Source of the DNA: Myxococcus xanthus
GTDB lineage: Bacteria > Myxococcota > Myxococcia > Myxococcales > Myxococcaceae
DNA: 64,000 nucleotides
Direction: 5' to 3'
Assembly: GCF_900106535.1 (NCBI RefSeq)
Contig: NZ_FNOH01000012.1
Coordinates: forward strand, 62,001-126,000
Below the pieces are notes generated by a model, which was not told the DNA's origin, did no database searches, and worked only from the letters and a program-made list of their open reading frames with translations. Position numbers and translations under genes: made by a program. This document shows, in pieces, positions 55,738 through 64,000 of the stretch. How positions within the stretch are numbered: the stretch's first letter is position 1; every line of letters starts with the position of its first letter.

Positions 55738-55764
55738 TTGGGGTCTTGACGTCATCCACATGAA
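55738..55764 (+). repeat. 27-bp direct repeat flanking toxin cassette, copy 2
   Basis: TTGGGGTCTTGACGTCATCC then ACATGAA, 60 bp after the immunity gene. Same orientation as copy 1 at 53579, so toxin and immunity genes lie between direct repeats 2.16 kb apart. Confidence 0.75.
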
Positions 55765-55781
55765 GACGGGCGGGGTACTTC

Positions 55782-56162
55782 TCACTCGCTGCTATCAGGC
55801 CACCCCTCGAAGACGTCCCATCCTCCTGGAGGCGGCGGGAAACCCAACGCATCCAGACATTCGCGGGCCTGGGGGCTCCATCCGGACTCCATGAGGCTTT
55901 CTGGGGGAGTGCCTGCCAGGGATTTGACGAGCGTCTGCACCTTGGGAACTGCTGACCGGAAGCGCTCCGCAGCCGGACTCCCCCGCGCCTCGGCGCAGAG
56001 AGACGCCAGCGCTTCCATGCGGGCCTGGAGCGCTGTGTGCACGTCCGCTGGAGGGGCTTGCGTACGCCACCGCGCATAGATTCGAGGGGGGGCCAGCACG
56101 ACCAGCAGATTGAGCGCCTCAGCCACCAAGGCAGCTCTATTATCCCACGGAACCTCAGCCAC
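55782..56162 (-). CDS. protein of unknown function
   Basis: 126 residues from GTG 56162 (GAGG 9 nt upstream): MAEVPWDNRAALVAEALNLL, IYARWRTQAPPADVHTALQA, SLMESGWSPQARECLDALGF and GGWDVFEGWPDSS. All-helical, acidic, no signal. The text is protein-like throughout, but the protein is unknown to me. Convergent with the toxin cassette. Confidence 0.6.
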   Translation of the reverse strand: MAEVPWDNRAALVAEALNLLVVLAPPRIYARWRTQAPPADVHTALQARMEALASLCAEARGSPAAERFRSAVPKVQTLVKSLAGTPPESLMESGWSPQARECLDALGFPPPPGGWDVFEGWPDSSE

Positions 56163-56376
56163 GGAACGGCCTCAGGCGAGCATTGAAGGGCATCGTCTTG
56201 AACATCAATGCCTTTGGTCTGCCCCCCGAGTTCAAGTCCCGTACTCTCCAAGCCCGGCGCGCGGCTGTTACCCGGCAACCAACCTGGAAGGCCCTCTTCC
56301 GCTCCCCGCCTCTAGGTCGAGAGGGTTGCTGGTAACCTTGGAGAAGCCGAAGAGCCCGCCAGCTTCAGGAGACCCG

Positions 56377-57567
56377 ATGAACGGAGCGAATGACGGACGT
56401 TCCCCGCCCTCTTCCCGTGAATCCGAGCCCGACGACGAGCGCAGTGACTCGAGTCCTGAGCCCCGGCGGCCTCCGATTTATGTCCTGGAAGGCAACACCC
56501 TGCACACGCGGCTGACGCGTGAGTTGGGGGTGAACTATCCGTTCGTCAGCGACGGCATGGCCTTCGTGTCGCTGCCGCCGCTGGTCATCGCCGTGTCGGA
56601 AGCCGGCGGCGTGGGCATGCTCGGCGCCGCGCCGGAACCAGCGGACGTCCTGGATGTCCGGCTCCAGACCATCCAGGCAGGCACGCGGCGCCCCTTCGGC
56701 GTGAACTTCCTCATGGCCCAGCGGGACGGCCGGCATTCCACCACGCGCGAGCACATCGAGGCGTGCATCGCCCGGCGCGTGCCCGTCGTCTCCTTCCACG
56801 GCGGACTGCCCCCCGAGGAGTGGGTGGCGGCGATGCGGGCCGCGGGCGTCCGGGTCTGGGTCCAGGCCCCCTCGGGAGAGGTGGCTCGGCAGGCCCTATT
56901 GCTCGGCGTGGACGGGCTCATCGCCCAGGGCCGGCAAGCGTCCGGCCTCAACCAGAGCACCACGCCCACCCTGGCGCTGGTGCGTGAGCTGCGCGCGCTG
57001 ACGGACTCGGTGCCAGTGCTGGCCGCGGGCGGCATCGCCGACGGGCTCAGCGCGGCGCGCGCCCTCTTCCATGGCGCGGACGGCGTCTGGGTGGGCACGC
57101 GCATGGTGGCCTCCGTGGAAGCGCACGCCCACCCGGCCTACAAGCAGCGCATCGTCGATGGGGACGCGGGAGACACGGACGTCACCACCGTCTTCGGACG
57201 GGAGTGGCCGGGTCATCGCATGCGCGTGCTGCGCAACCGCGTGGTGCGCGAGTGGACGGGACGAGAGGGCCGCGTGCCCATGCCCATGGCGACACCAGAG
57301 CGCGTCGGCACCACCCGGCTGTTCCCCGGGACCCCAGGCGGCGGCCCCCTTGTCGACGTGCCGCGACACAGCGCCTTCGTGCCCACCCCGGACACCGAGG
57401 GGGACCTGGAAGAAATGGCCATGCCGGCCAGCGGCGCCAGCATGGCGCGCATCGAGAGCGTGCTGCCCGCCGGCCAAATCGTGGTGGAGCTGATGGAGCG
57501 AGCGCGCCGGGTGCTCGCCGATCCGCATGGCCTGGACGCCGACGCGGATGAGGACGGCCGGGGCTGA
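56377..57567 (+). CDS. nitronate monooxygenase (2-nitropropane dioxygenase family)
   Basis: FMN-dependent TIM-barrel enzyme, 396 residues. ATG 56377 with AGGAG upstream; about 30 acidic residues precede the barrel. Motifs: GVNYPFVSDGMAFVSLPPLV, SEAGGVGMLGAAPEP, FGVNFLMAQRD, VVSFHGGLPP, LLGVDGLIAQGRQASG, LAAGGIADGLSAARALFHGA and DGVWVGTRMVASVEAHAHP. The catalytic His of class I enzymes appears to be His in QGRQASGLN position region replaced, so the exact substrate (nitronate versus unknown) is uncertain. C-terminal 60 residues are a variable tail. Confidence 0.85.
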   Translation: MNGANDGRSPPSSRESEPDDERSDSSPEPRRPPIYVLEGNTLHTRLTRELGVNYPFVSDGMAFVSLPPLVIAVSEAGGVGMLGAAPEPADVLDVRLQTIQAGTRRPFGVNFLMAQRDGRHSTTREHIEACIARRVPVVSFHGGLPPEEWVAAMRAAGVRVWVQAPSGEVARQALLLGVDGLIAQGRQASGLNQSTTPTLALVRELRALTDSVPVLAAGGIADGLSAARALFHGADGVWVGTRMVASVEAHAHPAYKQRIVDGDAGDTDVTTVFGREWPGHRMRVLRNRVVREWTGREGRVPMPMATPERVGTTRLFPGTPGGGPLVDVPRHSAFVPTPDTEGDLEEMAMPASGASMARIESVLPAGQIVVELMERARRVLADPHGLDADADEDGRG

Positions 57568-57586
57568 ATTGGAGTAGAGCGCCCTC

Positions 57587-57979
57587 ATGGGTGCAAGGTG
57601 GCGTCGAGCGGCACAGGTCGGGTGGCTGGCTTTCGCGCTGTGCGGTGCCGCCGCGGTGGTGCGCGCCTCCACGGCCGAGCTGCCGCCGCGCGAACGCACC
57701 CTGAACGCGGCCGAGCGCAAGCTGGTGGGCCGCGCCGCCGCGAGCCAGGAGCCGGAGTGGCGCCGCAAATCGCGCCAGTCCTTCCCCGGCGACCGCTGGT
57801 CCCAGGACGATGACTTCGGCGCGTCCGAGCGCCAATGGGCGCTGGACGAGGCCCGCCGCCGCCGCGTGCCGGTGACGGACGTCCTGGGCGCCATCGACGA
57901 GGAGCTGCACGGCCAGCCCGTGCTGCCCCCGCGCAAGGCCACCGCCAGCCCCTGCAAGCCCCGCCCCTTCTACGACTGA
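57587..57979 (+). CDS. small secreted protein of unknown function
   Basis: 130 residues. N-terminal signal (VGWLAFALCGAAAVVRAST), then a charged region ERTLNAAERKLVGRAAASQE and a Pro-rich end KATASPCKPRPFYD. Lies 19 nt downstream of the previous stop and 19 nt before the next gene, so probably a three-gene operon with its neighbours. Confidence 0.7.
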   Translation: MGARWRRAAQVGWLAFALCGAAAVVRASTAELPPRERTLNAAERKLVGRAAASQEPEWRRKSRQSFPGDRWSQDDDFGASERQWALDEARRRRVPVTDVLGAIDEELHGQPVLPPRKATASPCKPRPFYD

Positions 57980-57998
57980 GTCCCGGCGCCCTCCGCCC

Positions 57999-60326
57999 AT
58001 GATGCCTTCCCCTCGCAGGCTGATCCGCTTCGCCCACCGCGCCGCCACTCTCACCAGCGTGCGGCTGGCCCTGTTCGCCGCGCTGGCGCTGGCCGCCGCC
58101 TGGCGTCCGCTACAGCAGGCCGGAGGCATGAACGACTTCCGCGACGCGCACCTGCTGCACTCGTACGAGGACGCGGGGACGCGCACGGTGACGCATTACG
58201 GGCAGCTGCCGCTGTGGAACCCGTGGGCCTGCGGCGGGCAGTACACGCTGGGCAGTCCGCAGACGCGCGTGGCGTCTCCCACGCTGCTCGTGTCCGCGCT
58301 CATGGGCGCTCGGCCAGCGGAGCCGCTGCTGTTGTGGGCCTTCCTCGTGCTCGGCATGGAGGGCTTCTTCCACTACGCGCGGCGGCGCGTGGGCTCCGCG
58401 CTGGGCGCGCTCGCCGCGGCGCCGCTGTTCGGCCTGGCCGGCTTCACGGCGCTCTCGTGGTCCATTGGCTGGCTCAACTTCGCGGGCTTCCTGCTGCTGC
58501 CCTGGCTGCTGTGGGGCACGCGCCGCGCGGCGGAGGGCCATCTCCGGGGCGCCGCGGTGGTGGCCGGCACCTTCGCGGTGCTGCTGGGCTTTGGCGGCAC
58601 GTACCCGGTGCCCATGGGCGCGCTCTTCGTCGCGCTGGAGGCCGGACGCACACTGTACGGGCTGCGCGGGACGCCGCGGCGCAAGTCCGCGCTGTGGGCC
58701 CTGGGCGCCACCGCCGTGTTCACCCTGGGCGCCTGCGCGTTCCGGCTGTGGCCGCTGGTGGAGACCATGCGCTCGGCGCCACGCATCATGGCGGGCACGC
58801 CGGGCAACTCCGCGGAGGCGCTGGCGCGCATGCTGCTCCAGATGCCGGCGAGCTCCGGCTACAGCGACCCGGGCAACTTCTTCCTCGCGCCCGCGGTGCT
58901 CGCGCTGATTCCGCTGGCCGCGTGGGCCTGGCGCCGCGCGCTGTACCCGGCGGTGCTGGCGGCGCTGTGCGTGTGGATGGCGGCGGGCTACTCCGCGGTG
59001 CCCTCGCTGTTCGGCGCGCTGCGGCTGCTGCCCGTCTTCGGAACGCTGCGCTATCCGGAGCGCTTCCTCGTGCCCGCGGGGCTCTTCCTGGCGGAGCTGG
59101 TGGCGCTGGGGCTCGCCGTGCTGCTGGTGCGCGTGTGGCGCGTGCCGGCCGCGCGCACGGCGACGTCCTGGTGGCCCACCGCCGCGGTGGTGGCCTGCGT
59201 CGTCATCACCGTGGGCTGGGGCTTCCAGGTGCGCGCCTTCGACCGGCTCAGCCGCTGGTCGCAGATGGTGCCCGCGCCCGGCCCCGTGCCCGAGGAGGCA
59301 GAGCGCCCCTTCGCTCAGGCCCGCGGCAACCGCTGGGCACAGGGTTACTTCCTGGCGCTCAACCGGGGCTCCATCGCCTGTGGCGAGGCGTGGCCGGTGC
59401 CCATGTCGGAGCGCCTGCGGGGCGACCTGCCCCAGGAGGAGTACCTGGAGGACGCCTCCGCGGGCACCGCGCGCCGCGTGGAGTGGACCCCCAACCGCGT
59501 CACGGTGGACGTGACGGCCACGCGCCCCACGGTGCTGCTGGTGAACCAGAACTGGCACCCGGGCTGGAAGTCCTCGGAGGGCGAGGTGGTGTCCCAGGAC
59601 GGGCTCCTCGGCGTGCGCGTGGCGGAAGGGACGCACCACGTGGTGCTGCGCTTCCTGCCGCGCTCCGGACTGGGCGGAGCGCTGGTCTCCGCGCTCGCAT
59701 GGCTGGGCCTGGGCTTCGTGGCCTGGCGGCTGCGCGGGCGGCTGGGGCCCGCGGCCATCGGCGTGGCGTGTGTGCCGCTGGTGACCTGGGGCGTGCTGCT
59801 GGCGACGTCACCTGAGCCGCTGGCGCGCGCGGTGCCCCTCAACGCGGATGGCTCGCCGATGCGCGTGGCGGCGCTGCCGCCCACCGCGAAGCCCGTGGAT
59901 GCGCGCTTCGACGTGCCGGTGGAGCTGGTGGGCGCGGAGATACCGTCGGCGCCGGACGCGGAGGGGCTGCTCCACCTGGTGCTCTACTGGCGCGTCACCG
60001 GGCCGGTGCCCCGCTCCGCGGGCATCTTCGTCCACTTCCCTGGCCCGCCGGGCAGCAAGCGGAAGAACGCGGACCACCCGGTGTTGGGCGGCACCTACTT
60101 CTTCGCCGAGGCCCCCCGGGACACGCTCCTGCGGGACGCCTTCTCGGTGTCCACGAAGGACTGGGACGCGGGCGAGCGGAAGGTCCTGGTGGGCCTGTGG
60201 CACGCCGGGGGTGATGGCTCACGCATCGGCGGACGGGGCGCGGACGACAAGCCGCTGACGTCGTCCCATGTCGAGGTGGGCACACTCGCGGTGCCGCCCA
60301 AGGCACAGTCCGAGGAAAAGCCCTGA
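57999..60326 (+). CDS. multi-spanning membrane protein, YfhO/GT-C glycosyltransferase-like
   Basis: 775 residues with about 11 TM helices in the first 420 residues and one pair near 570-620. The first periplasmic loop (MNDFRDAHLLHSYEDAG, YGQLPLWNPWACGGQYTLGS) is that of YfhO-like GT-C proteins, where an acidic residue near TM1 is catalytic. A long soluble C-terminal part contains LLVNQNWHPGWKSSEGEV and WRVTGPVPRSAGIFVHFPGP. YfhO-type proteins glycosylate teichoic acids or polysaccharides in other bacteria; sugar and acceptor here unknown. Confidence 0.78.
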   Translation: MMPSPRRLIRFAHRAATLTSVRLALFAALALAAAWRPLQQAGGMNDFRDAHLLHSYEDAGTRTVTHYGQLPLWNPWACGGQYTLGSPQTRVASPTLLVSALMGARPAEPLLLWAFLVLGMEGFFHYARRRVGSALGALAAAPLFGLAGFTALSWSIGWLNFAGFLLLPWLLWGTRRAAEGHLRGAAVVAGTFAVLLGFGGTYPVPMGALFVALEAGRTLYGLRGTPRRKSALWALGATAVFTLGACAFRLWPLVETMRSAPRIMAGTPGNSAEALARMLLQMPASSGYSDPGNFFLAPAVLALIPLAAWAWRRALYPAVLAALCVWMAAGYSAVPSLFGALRLLPVFGTLRYPERFLVPAGLFLAELVALGLAVLLVRVWRVPAARTATSWWPTAAVVACVVITVGWGFQVRAFDRLSRWSQMVPAPGPVPEEAERPFAQARGNRWAQGYFLALNRGSIACGEAWPVPMSERLRGDLPQEEYLEDASAGTARRVEWTPNRVTVDVTATRPTVLLVNQNWHPGWKSSEGEVVSQDGLLGVRVAEGTHHVVLRFLPRSGLGGALVSALAWLGLGFVAWRLRGRLGPAAIGVACVPLVTWGVLLATSPEPLARAVPLNADGSPMRVAALPPTAKPVDARFDVPVELVGAEIPSAPDAEGLLHLVLYWRVTGPVPRSAGIFVHFPGPPGSKRKNADHPVLGGTYFFAEAPRDTLLRDAFSVSTKDWDAGERKVLVGLWHAGGDGSRIGGRGADDKPLTSSHVEVGTLAVPPKAQSEEKP

Positions 60327-60390
60327 GTCCATCGGACAGCGGGCAGCGGGGACGCATGACGCGACGCGATGATGGCGTTATGAAGCCCGC

Positions 60391-60777
60391 ATGCGAATCC
60401 TGCACACCATGCTCCGCGTCGGTGACCTCGAGCGCTCGCTCGACTTCTACACCCGGATCATCGGCATGAAGTTGCTGCGCCGTCACGACTACCCCGACGG
60501 CAAGTTCACCCTGGCCTTCGTGGGCTTCGGCCCCGAGGACACCCACCCCGCCCTGGAGCTCACGTACAACTGGGGCGTCGAGAAGTACGAGCTCGGCACG
60601 GCCTACGGCCACGTGGCCCTGGGCGTCAGTGACATCCACGGCACCTGCGAGGCCATCCGGCAGGCCGGTGGCAAGGTGGTCCGCGAGCCCGGCCCCATGA
60701 AGCACGGCACCACCGTCATCGCCTTCGTCGAGGACCCGGACGGCTACAAGGTGGAACTCATCCAGAAGGACCGCTGA
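60391..60777 (+). CDS. gloA: lactoylglutathione lyase (glyoxalase I)
   Basis: Isomerises the methylglyoxal-glutathione hemithioacetal to S-lactoylglutathione. All four metal ligands fall at the E. coli positions: His5 (LHTMLRV), Glu56 (LELTYNWG), His74 (YGHVALGV) and Glu122 (YKVELIQ). 128 residues, start ATG 60391. Backbone housekeeping gene; unconnected to the VOC gene at 45 kb. Confidence 0.95.
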   Translation: MRILHTMLRVGDLERSLDFYTRIIGMKLLRRHDYPDGKFTLAFVGFGPEDTHPALELTYNWGVEKYELGTAYGHVALGVSDIHGTCEAIRQAGGKVVREPGPMKHGTTVIAFVEDPDGYKVELIQKDR

Positions 60778-60849
60778 GCCCACCGCCGTCCCAGGCCCGC
60801 AGCGCACGCAACGCCTGCACACCCGGCCCGGGCCCGTTAGTGTGGCCCC

Positions 60850-61683
60850 GTGAGCTCCGCCCCCCTCTTCGTCCCCGACCACATCCCGCCCGACCGGCCC
60901 CGCGAGGGCGCCCTGCTCTTCCTCGCCCGGGGCATGGACGTGCTCGTCCAGGAGCATGCGGACGGCGTCGCCATTCCCACCGGCGCGGCCTTCCCGGAGC
61001 TCGCCGCCGCCGCGCACTACCTGGGAGCGCTGGACGGCGTGGACTGCTACGCGGCGGGGTTCGCCAAGGACTTCGTCCCGCCAGAGCGCTACAAGGCCGT
61101 CGCCGCCCGCTCGCTCTACAAGCGCGTGGATGACGCCCGCTTCGCCGTGGCGGGCCGCGCGCTCGCGATTGTCGAGTGGGACCTCACCCACCGCTTCTGC
61201 GGCCGCTGCGGCGAACCCACCCTGTTGGTTCCGGGTGAGCGCGCCCGCCGCTGCCCGGTGGACAAGACGCCCTTCTATCCCCGCATCGCCCCCGCCATCA
61301 TCGTCCTCATCACCCGCGGCGACACGATGCTGCTGGCGCACAACGCCCAATTTCCAGAGCCCATGTTCAGCACACTCGCCGGCTTCGCGGAGCCGGGCGA
61401 GTCGCTGGAGGAGTGCGTGGCGCGCGAGGTGAAGGAGGAAGTCGGCATCGACGTGAAGAACATCCGCTACTTCGGCTCACAGCCGTGGCCCTTCGGCCGC
61501 TCGCTGATGGTGGGCTTCACCGCCGAGTACGCGGGCGGCGACATCACCGTGGACCAGAAGGAAATCTCCGAGGCCCACTGGTTCAGCCCGGACAACCTGC
61601 CGCGCATCCCCCCGAAGCTCAGCATCGCCCGGCAGCTCATCGACACCTTCATCGAGCGCGTGAAGGGCCCCACCGCCCCTTGA
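60850..61683 (+). CDS. nudC: NAD(+)/NADH pyrophosphatase, NudC type
   Basis: 277 residues, GTG 60850. Zinc ribbon FCGRCGEPT and RRCPVDKT: three of the four usual cysteines; the fourth of the CxxC pair is replaced (Asp/Lys), so zinc binding may be weakened or lost. Nudix box GFAEPGESLEECVAREVKEE with REVKEEVG is complete, followed by SQPWPFGRSLMVGF, the NudC signature with one Pro to Gly change. Hydrolyses NAD(H) and may decap NAD-RNA in relatives. Confidence 0.9.
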   Translation: MSSAPLFVPDHIPPDRPREGALLFLARGMDVLVQEHADGVAIPTGAAFPELAAAAHYLGALDGVDCYAAGFAKDFVPPERYKAVAARSLYKRVDDARFAVAGRALAIVEWDLTHRFCGRCGEPTLLVPGERARRCPVDKTPFYPRIAPAIIVLITRGDTMLLAHNAQFPEPMFSTLAGFAEPGESLEECVAREVKEEVGIDVKNIRYFGSQPWPFGRSLMVGFTAEYAGGDITVDQKEISEAHWFSPDNLPRIPPKLSIARQLIDTFIERVKGPTAP

Positions 61684-61772
61684 CCCCTCCTCAGGCGAGG
61701 CAACAGGCCGCGCTTGACCTGGCGCGGCAGGTTGGGGTTGAAGCACGCCTCCCTCGAATCAGCGAAGAAGCC

Positions 61773-62465
61773 ATGCCCGCAGCGCGCCCACACATCGAGC
61801 CCCGACGCGTCCCCACCGCGGACTCCGTGGTGGTGAAGGAAATCTACCTCAGCGTCCAGGGGGAGTCCTCCCACGCCGGACTGCTGTGCGCCTTCATCCG
61901 CCTCACGGGCTGCCACCTGCGCTGCACCTACTGCGACAGCGAGTTCGCCTTCCACGGCGGCGCGCGCCGGAAAATCGCGGACATCGTCAGCGAGGTGCGG
62001 GGCCTGCGCACGCCCATGGTGGAGGTCACCGGCGGCGAGCCCCTGCTCCAGCCCGGCGTCTACCCGCTGATGGAGGCGCTGCTCGACGCCGGCTTCAAGG
62101 TGCTGCTGGAGACGAGCGGCGCCATCGACGTGCGGCTGGTGCCTCCGGCGGTGCACAAAATCGTCGACATGAAGACGCCCTCCTCGGGCGAGCACCTGCG
62201 CAACGACTACCGCAACTTCACGTCGATGAACGCCAACGACGAGCTGAAGTTCGTCATCGGCTCGCGCGAGGACTACGACTGGGCCAAGGCGCTCATCGCC
62301 GAGCACCAACTGCTCCAGAAGCCCTACGGCAGCCTGTTCTCCACCGTGTTCGACAAGCTCCACCCGCGCGAGCTCGCCGAATGGGTCATCGAGGACAGGC
62401 TCGCCGTGCGCTTCCAACTGCAGATGCACAAGTACATGTGGGACCCGAACGCGCGCGGCGTGTGA
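61773..62465 (+). CDS. queE: 7-carboxy-7-deazaguanine synthase
   Basis: Radical SAM enzyme of the queuosine pathway turning CPH4 into CDG. CHLRCTYC supplies the three cluster cysteines at 47, 51 and 54 (CxxxCxxC). Also IYLSVQGESSHAG at the start and VEVTGGEPLLQPGVYPLMEA (GGEP SAM motif), and GAxxLKTPSSGEHLRNDYRN-like DMKTPSSGEHLRNDY. 230 residues. ATG 61773; the upstream neighbour ends 90 bp before. Confidence 0.94.
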   Translation: MPAARPHIEPRRVPTADSVVVKEIYLSVQGESSHAGLLCAFIRLTGCHLRCTYCDSEFAFHGGARRKIADIVSEVRGLRTPMVEVTGGEPLLQPGVYPLMEALLDAGFKVLLETSGAIDVRLVPPAVHKIVDMKTPSSGEHLRNDYRNFTSMNANDELKFVIGSREDYDWAKALIAEHQLLQKPYGSLFSTVFDKLHPRELAEWVIEDRLAVRFQLQMHKYMWDPNARGV

Positions 62466-62483
62466 GCGCGGCGCGCACGGCCC

Positions 62484-62921
62484 TCAAGGTCCGAAGCCCC
62501 AGAACACGACGGCCAGCCAGCTCGAGGCCAGCCCCAGGTTCACCCAGCCGAGCCCCGTGGTCACCCGCGCCAGGGTCCGTCCGCGCTCGGCGCCCTCGCC
62601 CCGGGCAATGCGCCGCAGCTCCCGCAGGCCCAGCACCACGCCGGCCAGCCCCGCCACCAGCGTGGGCAGCGGCAACGCCAGCGAGCACGGCAGACACGCC
62701 AGCCCCGCCACGTTGAGCGCCAGCGCCACCTGAATCACCCGCGACGGACGCGCCTCCCTGCGCAGCACCGCCACGCAGGGCGCGCAGTAGGGCGTTTCGC
62801 CCGCCAGCTCCGTGCAGTCCCCGCACAGGAAGCCACCGCAGCGCGCGCACGTGGCCACCGCGGCCTCGTCCGGGTGGGTGGCGCAGACGGCGCCGACGGG
62901 TGTCCGCACGCGGCCTTCCAC
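62484..62921 (-). CDS. B-box-type zinc finger membrane protein
   Basis: 145 residues. N-terminal zinc-binding CATHPDEAAVATCARCGG, FLCGDCTE and YCAPC arrangement as in B-box fingers, then two or three hydrophobic helices (VIQVALALNVAGLACLPCSL, LPTLVAGLAGVVLGLREL, GLASSWLAVVFWGFG). Such proteins are common orphan membrane proteins in myxobacteria; function unknown. Convergent with queE. Confidence 0.8.
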   Translation of the reverse strand: MEGRVRTPVGAVCATHPDEAAVATCARCGGFLCGDCTELAGETPYCAPCVAVLRREARPSRVIQVALALNVAGLACLPCSLALPLPTLVAGLAGVVLGLRELRRIARGEGAERGRTLARVTTGLGWVNLGLASSWLAVVFWGFGP

Positions 62922-62937
62922 GCCGGGCGCCCCGCCG

Positions 62938-63219
62938 TCAGAAGCCCGAGGGCGGAGAGCGCGAGGCCAGCGCCGAAAGGCTGTGCAGGCCCAGTCCCAG
63001 GAACACGGCGGCCAGCACGGTGCTGGCCATGAAGCCCGCGACGATGAGGCCCTTGCGCCGGTGCTCGAACTGGCTGAAGGCGTAGAAGAGCATGTAGCAG
63101 GGAATCAGCAGCACCATCACCCCCGTGCCCACACTCCGCCGGAAGGCGTGGACGAGCAGGGTAGCGGCGCAGCCCAGCGCGAGAGCGGCGAACAGGATGG
63201 CGAGCGGGAGCAGCGGCAC
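62938..63219 (-). CDS. small membrane protein
   Basis: 93 residues from GTG 63219, where AAGGGGG lies 6 nt upstream; an ATG at 63276 is possible but adds a non-hydrophobic lead. Three hydrophobic segments: PLLPLAILFAALALGCAATL, GVMVLLIPCYMLFYAFSQFE and KGLIVAGFMASTVLAAVFLG. 17 nt before the B-box gene on the same strand, so co-transcribed. Confidence 0.75.
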   Translation of the reverse strand: MPLLPLAILFAALALGCAATLLVHAFRRSVGTGVMVLLIPCYMLFYAFSQFEHRRKGLIVAGFMASTVLAAVFLGLGLHSLSALASRSPPSGF

Positions 63220-63308
63220 GTCCACCCCCTTAACACGTTCCACGCTTTGCAGCGCTGGCGTGCACATATTAAGCACGCCCCGACGTCAACCAGCCGAGGT
63301 GCCTGCCG

Positions 63309-63623
63309 ATGAACGCCGCCAAGACGCTGCTCAACTTCATCCTCGCGGGCGCCCTGCTGGGCTTCGTGGTCGCCTCCTGGCTGGGGCCCAACTACCTGGG
63401 CTGGTACAACGAGACGCCCTACGCCACCCAGACGATGTGCAACCTGCCCGAGGTCGTCCGCAAGACGTCCGCGGACCTGATTTCGTACCAGGTCATCGGT
63501 GGGGGCGTGGGCGCCGGCCTCTTCCTCATCCTGGGCGTGGTCGTCGTGCGCCGCTCACACCGGAAGGCCCGGGTGCAGGCCGGCCAGACGCCGCCCCCCA
63601 CGGAGCCGCGCGCCACCGCCTGA
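63309..63623 (+). CDS. small membrane protein
   Basis: 104 residues, two TM helices (TLLNFILAGALLGFVVASWL and YQVIGGGVGAGLFLILGVVV) around a short loop with ETPYATQTMCNLPEVV. GAGGTG before ATG 63309. Unknown function. Divergent from the membrane-protein pair to its left. Confidence 0.78.
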   Translation: MNAAKTLLNFILAGALLGFVVASWLGPNYLGWYNETPYATQTMCNLPEVVRKTSADLISYQVIGGGVGAGLFLILGVVVVRRSHRKARVQAGQTPPPTEPRATA

Positions 63624-63641
63624 CGCGCGGCCCGGCGGCGC

Positions 63642-64000
63642 TCAGGGCGCCTGGGACGCCGCCGCGTGGACGATGACGCCCGGCCCCTGGGCCAGGATGC
63701 CATCGCCCTCGCTGTCCTCCACGGTGACCATGATGGCGAAGGTCGTCGTCTCCGACACTTCCGGCGCCACCCACGTGGGGTTGCGCGCATTCGCGTCGCT
63801 GAAGGTGCCCGCGGGCTCCGCGGGGAGCTGCTGCCATTGGAAGGTCATGGCGTCCCCGTCCGGGTCTTCGACCTCGAAGACGAAGGACACCACGCCCCCC
63901 GCCCCGACGACCTGCGGCGAAGGCCGAGGCCCCGTGGAGACCTTGGGAGCGTGATTGGCCCGGCAGGACACAGCGAGCCCCAACAGCACCAGCGCCCCGA
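63642..64000 (-). CDS. lipoprotein with PKD/Ig-like domain (start outside window)
   Basis: Frame open to the window end, reading GALVLLGLAVSC as the end of a lipoprotein signal with its lipid Cys, so only the first few codons are missing. Then HAPKVSTGPRPSPQVVGAGG and VVSFVFEVEDPDGDAMTFQW, a PKD/Ig-like domain of surface proteins, and a tail VTVEDSEGDGILAQGPG. Stop at 63642. Convergent with the small membrane protein gene. Confidence 0.8.
   Translation of the reverse strand, partial: GALVLLGLAVSCRANHAPKVSTGPRPSPQVVGAGGVVSFVFEVEDPDGDAMTFQWQQLPAEPAGTFSDANARNPTWVAPEVSETTTFAIMVTVEDSEGDGILAQGPGVIVHAAASQAP

Overview
The window is high-GC DNA of a predatory/fruiting myxobacterium of the Myxococcus/Corallococcus type. 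The backbone has the family mix expected there: many lipoproteins, a Ser/Thr kinase fused to other modules, an ADYC-domain protein, a TonB receptor fused to TPR and PEGA domains, and a Sit-type polymorphic toxin lipoprotein with an Imm11-type immunity protein. This assignment is inference from gene families and composition; no rRNA or full tRNA is present to confirm it.

Layout. 1-9.2 kb: RND efflux pair (permease cut by the window edge), ADYC lipoprotein, a large kinase/NTPase/FGE-like protein and a stand-alone receiver, all on the minus strand. 9.4-13.1 kb: two large lipoproteins separated by a terminator. 13.4-22.6 kb: HIT protein, a 1528-residue DUF4011-type SF1 helicase with a nuclease-like tail, a Uma2 nuclease, the TPR-PEGA-TonB receptor and a GNAT enzyme. 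22.6-23.5 kb: a decayed IS630 element with TA duplication, abutting an S9 prolyl-oligopeptidase-type peptidase (23.5-25.7 kb).

26-50 kb is an accessory patchwork. It contains four relics of one IS91-type element (27.9, 41.0, 45.6 and 49.3 kb), each lying against broken ends of unrelated genes (ABC binding protein, AraC, SRPBCC, histidine kinase, NtrC-type regulator). Three stretches are strikingly richer in the tetramer GATC than the backbone: a repeat lipoprotein plus Coq4-like gene (28.5-32.3 kb), a trimethylamine-monooxygenase-like flavoprotein (34.5-35.8 kb), and a segment at 37.8-40.9 kb carrying a frameshifted cbpA piece, an Lrp/AsnC regulator and a complete glmS that reads like beta-proteobacterial (Burkholderiales-type) DNA.

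49.7-53.5 kb holds a tightly packed three-gene set of small proteins (sigma-like HTH, zinc-binding, 52-residue) and three unknown genes bracketed by an inverted pair of a 25-bp bipartite motif. 53.6-55.8 kb is a toxin-immunity cassette (SitA-like lipoprotein with AHH nuclease, then Imm11) flanked by a 27-bp direct repeat. 56.4-64 kb returns to backbone housekeeping: nitronate monooxygenase, a GT-C-like membrane protein, gloA, nudC-like, queE and small membrane proteins.

The most noteworthy items are the beta-proteobacterial-looking glmS island next to an IS91 relic, the IS91-derived relics with matching ends, the repeat-flanked kin-discrimination cassette, and the paired bipartite motif around the 51-53 kb genes.
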